A DNA stretch of 64,000 nt from Apostichopus japonicus (Eukaryota; Echinodermata; Holothuroidea; Aspidochirotida; Stichopodidae), in assembly GCF_037975245.1 (NCBI RefSeq), contig NC_092566.1, forward strand, positions 10,571,501-10,635,500. The letters run 5' to 3'. Each line of letters opens with the position of its first letter. Position 1 is the first letter of the stretch. The notes under the pieces are model-generated. The model did no database searches. It was not told the origin of the DNA and worked only from the letters and a program-made list of their open reading frames with translations. The translations under genes were made by a program, and so were the position numbers. Shown in pieces: positions 61,097-64,000 of this stretch.

Positions 61097-64000
61097 CTAC
61101 AAAGCAAAAAGAAAGAAAGAAATCAAGTTGATTTATTCCTTAAATTAATTTTTAAAAAAATAATAAAATAAACTTGAATTCCTACTGTACTGTACGTATA
61201 ATTTTAGAGATATCAACATATAAAGCTGAGCTGTTTTATGCCAAACGTCATCTCGAAGCAACATGTGTGATGTCACAGATGCTCATTTTGCAGTCAGTGT
61301 GTGCAACTATGACATCACATCTGTTTGCTTCAAGTTCACTTATGGTACAGACTATGACAGTTTCAATTATCTGGAGAAAAAAAAACATTTGTAGGAATTG
61401 CATGCAAATTTTACCCCCATCATGCTTAGTATAATTTTTTTTCCTTTAAAGTCAAAATAAATTTTCTTTTTTTGGTGTTAATATTCTTGAAAAAACAAAG
61501 ACATTTTTGGTTATGGTGGATGTGATACAAATCTAGTCCATCTACTGAAGAGGTTGAATTATCCTGCTTTTAGGTCATAGTGATGATGGGGTTAATTGCC
61601 TGTAGTCAGATTTTAAAATATCTTGCAATTTTGCACCATGTCAGAAGGAAATGCTGCAGCAGCTGCAGGATTCTCTCAGCTAGGATGAATCAATATCAAA
61701 CAATAGGGATTGTCTCTGAACAACTGCACTGCCTATATGGTACTAAACTGTGGATCACAATAGCTTATGTCCTACCCAGCCTGGCTGCATCATGCCCCAG
61801 ATTCCCTCGGCATTTTACTTTTGACACAATGCCTAAGAACATTTTGTTTAAATTAGAATTTAAGAGGTGTCATCAATGTTCCATACATGAATATTCAAAT
61901 ATAAATATTTGTTGTTGCTAAAAATACATCACAAACTGGCTCATCCCTGACATAATATGAAAAGCATGGTCACAGAGCTACACCATCAAGTTCAAGTTCC
62001 AGAGGTCAAACTTAGAATAAATGTCAATTACCTAACCATGAGTCAAGAAAGGATTTTCAAGAGTTTATGGCCAAGAAAGTCATAGTCCCTGAAGACCCTA
62101 GCTGCGTGAGAATAGCATCAAGTATCACACAAACACACCAAAACAAAAAAACACATAAACAATTCAACATTGAAAAGCCTTATAATTTGTTGGAATTCCA
62201 ATATTTTGCCAAACTAGTTGCAACTTAATTACAAACTTATATGGGGGAACAATATCTGACATGGCAGCAGGGATGAAATATAATATAATTATGAGCCATA
62301 TATACTCTACTGTCCTTGTTAATTGAACATAGTTCCCCAGCCTCCTAACCCTCCCCCGGCCCCCACTCCCTATTTTTTTTTTGATGAGTGTCGTATTCAA
62401 CAACCATTCTTAAAAACAGCAGATCTAAAGTACATATGGTGCAAGATTGATGCAAGTTAAACACAGTAGCAGTTTTGCCTTGGCTAAAAAAAAAAAAAAA
62501 AAAAAAACCTAATGAGATTTCTTAGAGCTGATAATACAAAGCTCTAAGAAAGCTGATAAAACAAAGCTCCGAGAGTGAAACTATAGCAGTTTGACTGAAA
62601 TCGTCCTGAAGGATTCGCAGCTAAACGCCATCTGAAGTGATGAATATGTCACATGATTCAGGGAAATCTACTGCTGTAAGGTGTTTACAGTGCCTTCTTC
62701 ACCTTACCTAGCTGGCAGCTTTCAGCTTTCCCATGTGGGCTACTTAAATATCAATGCCTTAATGAAAAGGATTTGTCTGGGGTGCCTATCATCCAATTAA
62801 AGAGAGTACGCTTCGATCAGAACGGCACAACGTCTACGAGTATGCACGGTATTCTCCTGCACGCATCGGATAGGCTTTCGTAACGGTCGAACGTTACATA
62901 CGTGAGCAGATTTGATGGAAGATAAACGGGAGACTCAATGAGAGTAATGATGGTGACATCACGAAAGGACTTGTAGCGATCCTAGAAGCGAAAAACCCTC
63001 TGCGACTGCTAATTGCTAATTAACCTTTCAAGTAGGCCTAGATCGCGACAAATAGAGTCAATTCATTCCCGTATATTTTTTTATGGTATACGACTGAATA
63101 TATCACCGTTGGATGGAGAAATGTCAAATTTTTTGGGGGTAATATATTTTCTTCCAGAACGTTCCTATACATAGACTGATGGACACTAAGGGGCTACCCC
63201 TAGGCCGACCTCCAAAAATGTAGGACAGATAGATGAAGGGAGTTCGACAACTTATCACTTGTTACGAGTAATCTGAACCTTTTTCAGTTTTATTGCTATA
63301 ATTATCTTGACTTGAATAGAACTTTGCAAAGCATATAAGACATTGTTATTGAAATGAAGTACCGATTGAAACTTCAAGCTGGTTTCAGTCTATGAATTCC
63401 TAAGTAACAATGAAATCCAAACCTGACTAATTAGCTTTAATTGTATCCTTAATTTTTAAGCTTCTGAATGATAATGTCATAATAGTATACTGTACAAGTA
63501 TGTAAGCTTGAAAACAATGTATCGATAATATATTAAAAATTACAAATTTTCAAGCCACATGTTACTTGAACCAGCTATCATAACTATACCATTAGGTGAA
63601 TTTTGTTTCTGGAACAATATCCCGAGAGTACACAGAATTAGTGAGTACATGGCTGATCCCTCCCTTTAATTTTCAAAGCAATGACTTTCACATAGGCCGG
63701 GTAACAACTTCAGCACTAATACTGTAACATGAAACTGACTTCACCACCTACCCCCCCCCCCCCCACCACCAGTATTCTCTACTCTGTGTTAGGATCCCTG
63801 ACCTGCACCATAATTCACTAATTTATACTGATGTTAAGAAAACTTGGAGTACTAACTGGGGGGGTGGGGTGGATTGGGGATGGGAAAATTTAATTCACAA
63901 AAGCTCTACAACTTCTGAAAAGCCGGGTATATAAATGACAGCTTTGACTAGATGCATGGCATCCCCAAATGTTAATAGCTATGCCAGCATATTTTCACTC
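61097..64000. other. upstream part of PDE locus; no exon recognised
   Basis: 2.9 kb with a 22-bp A run (62486-62507), a short duplication of AGCTGATAA(T/A)ACAAAGCTC (62526-62570), a CpG-richer patch (62780-63060) and a C14 run (63751-63764). The missing PDE exons presumably lie beyond 64000. Confidence 0.6.

Noticed and set aside
61580-61921. 113-codon plus-strand ORF
   Set aside because: No recognisable motif, unusual Cys/His composition, no splice or conservation support.

Overview
The window is eukaryotic nuclear DNA: AT-rich, with long introns, GT-AG splice sites, microsatellites and many short transposon relics. It contains no operons, CRISPR arrays or bacterial signals. The two recognisable genes are metazoan. 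Their protein character, intron size (about 0.5-6 kb) and repeat content fit a marine invertebrate, most likely a deuterostome such as an echinoderm. The species is inferred, not shown.

Layout. (1) Positions 1-321 (+) are the 3' end of a coding region whose upstream part lies outside the window; I do not recognise it. (2) Positions 1737-14652 (+) hold a complete SPARC/osteonectin gene: six coding exons, all junctions in phase, 282 residues (signal peptide, follistatin/Kazal module with 10 cysteines, EF-hand EC domain). (3) Positions 14653-25327 lie between two convergent genes and contain the SPARC 3' UTR, an 81-bp minisatellite with a hAT-type MITE inside it, and the PDE 3' UTR. (4) Positions 61096 down to 25328 (-) hold the 3' fourteen coding exons of a PDE5/6/11-type cyclic-nucleotide phosphodiesterase: most of the last GAF domain, the complete HD catalytic domain and the stop codon, 482 residues recovered. 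Its 5' exons were not found and probably lie beyond 64000. Every junction was joined by matching splice phase, including three short exons (28433-28507, 27047-27130 and 58364-58411) that simple ORF calling misses.

The introns and intergenic DNA carry the more unusual material: non-autonomous DNA transposons with terminal inverted repeats and 8-bp target duplications (2545-3160, 15469-15820, 53272-53631, 57690-58060), a tRNA-like element joined to a hammerhead-ribozyme-like fold (32487-32585, - strand), a 113-bp insertion with a 15-bp target duplication and another hammerhead-like core (6179-6291), a tRNA-derived SINE (42328-42689), two 3' ends of non-LTR retrotransposons, and several minisatellites, one with hairpin-forming units (8409-9052).

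The two genes have no evident joint pathway. SPARC is a secreted, calcium-binding matricellular protein. The PDE is a cytosolic enzyme that hydrolyses cyclic nucleotides. They are neighbours placed tail to tail. I found no convincing new multi-gene system. The best candidates for a second look are the two ribozyme-like retroelement fragments, the palindromic satellite, and two unexplained minus-strand open segments inside the PDE intron at 46450-52059.
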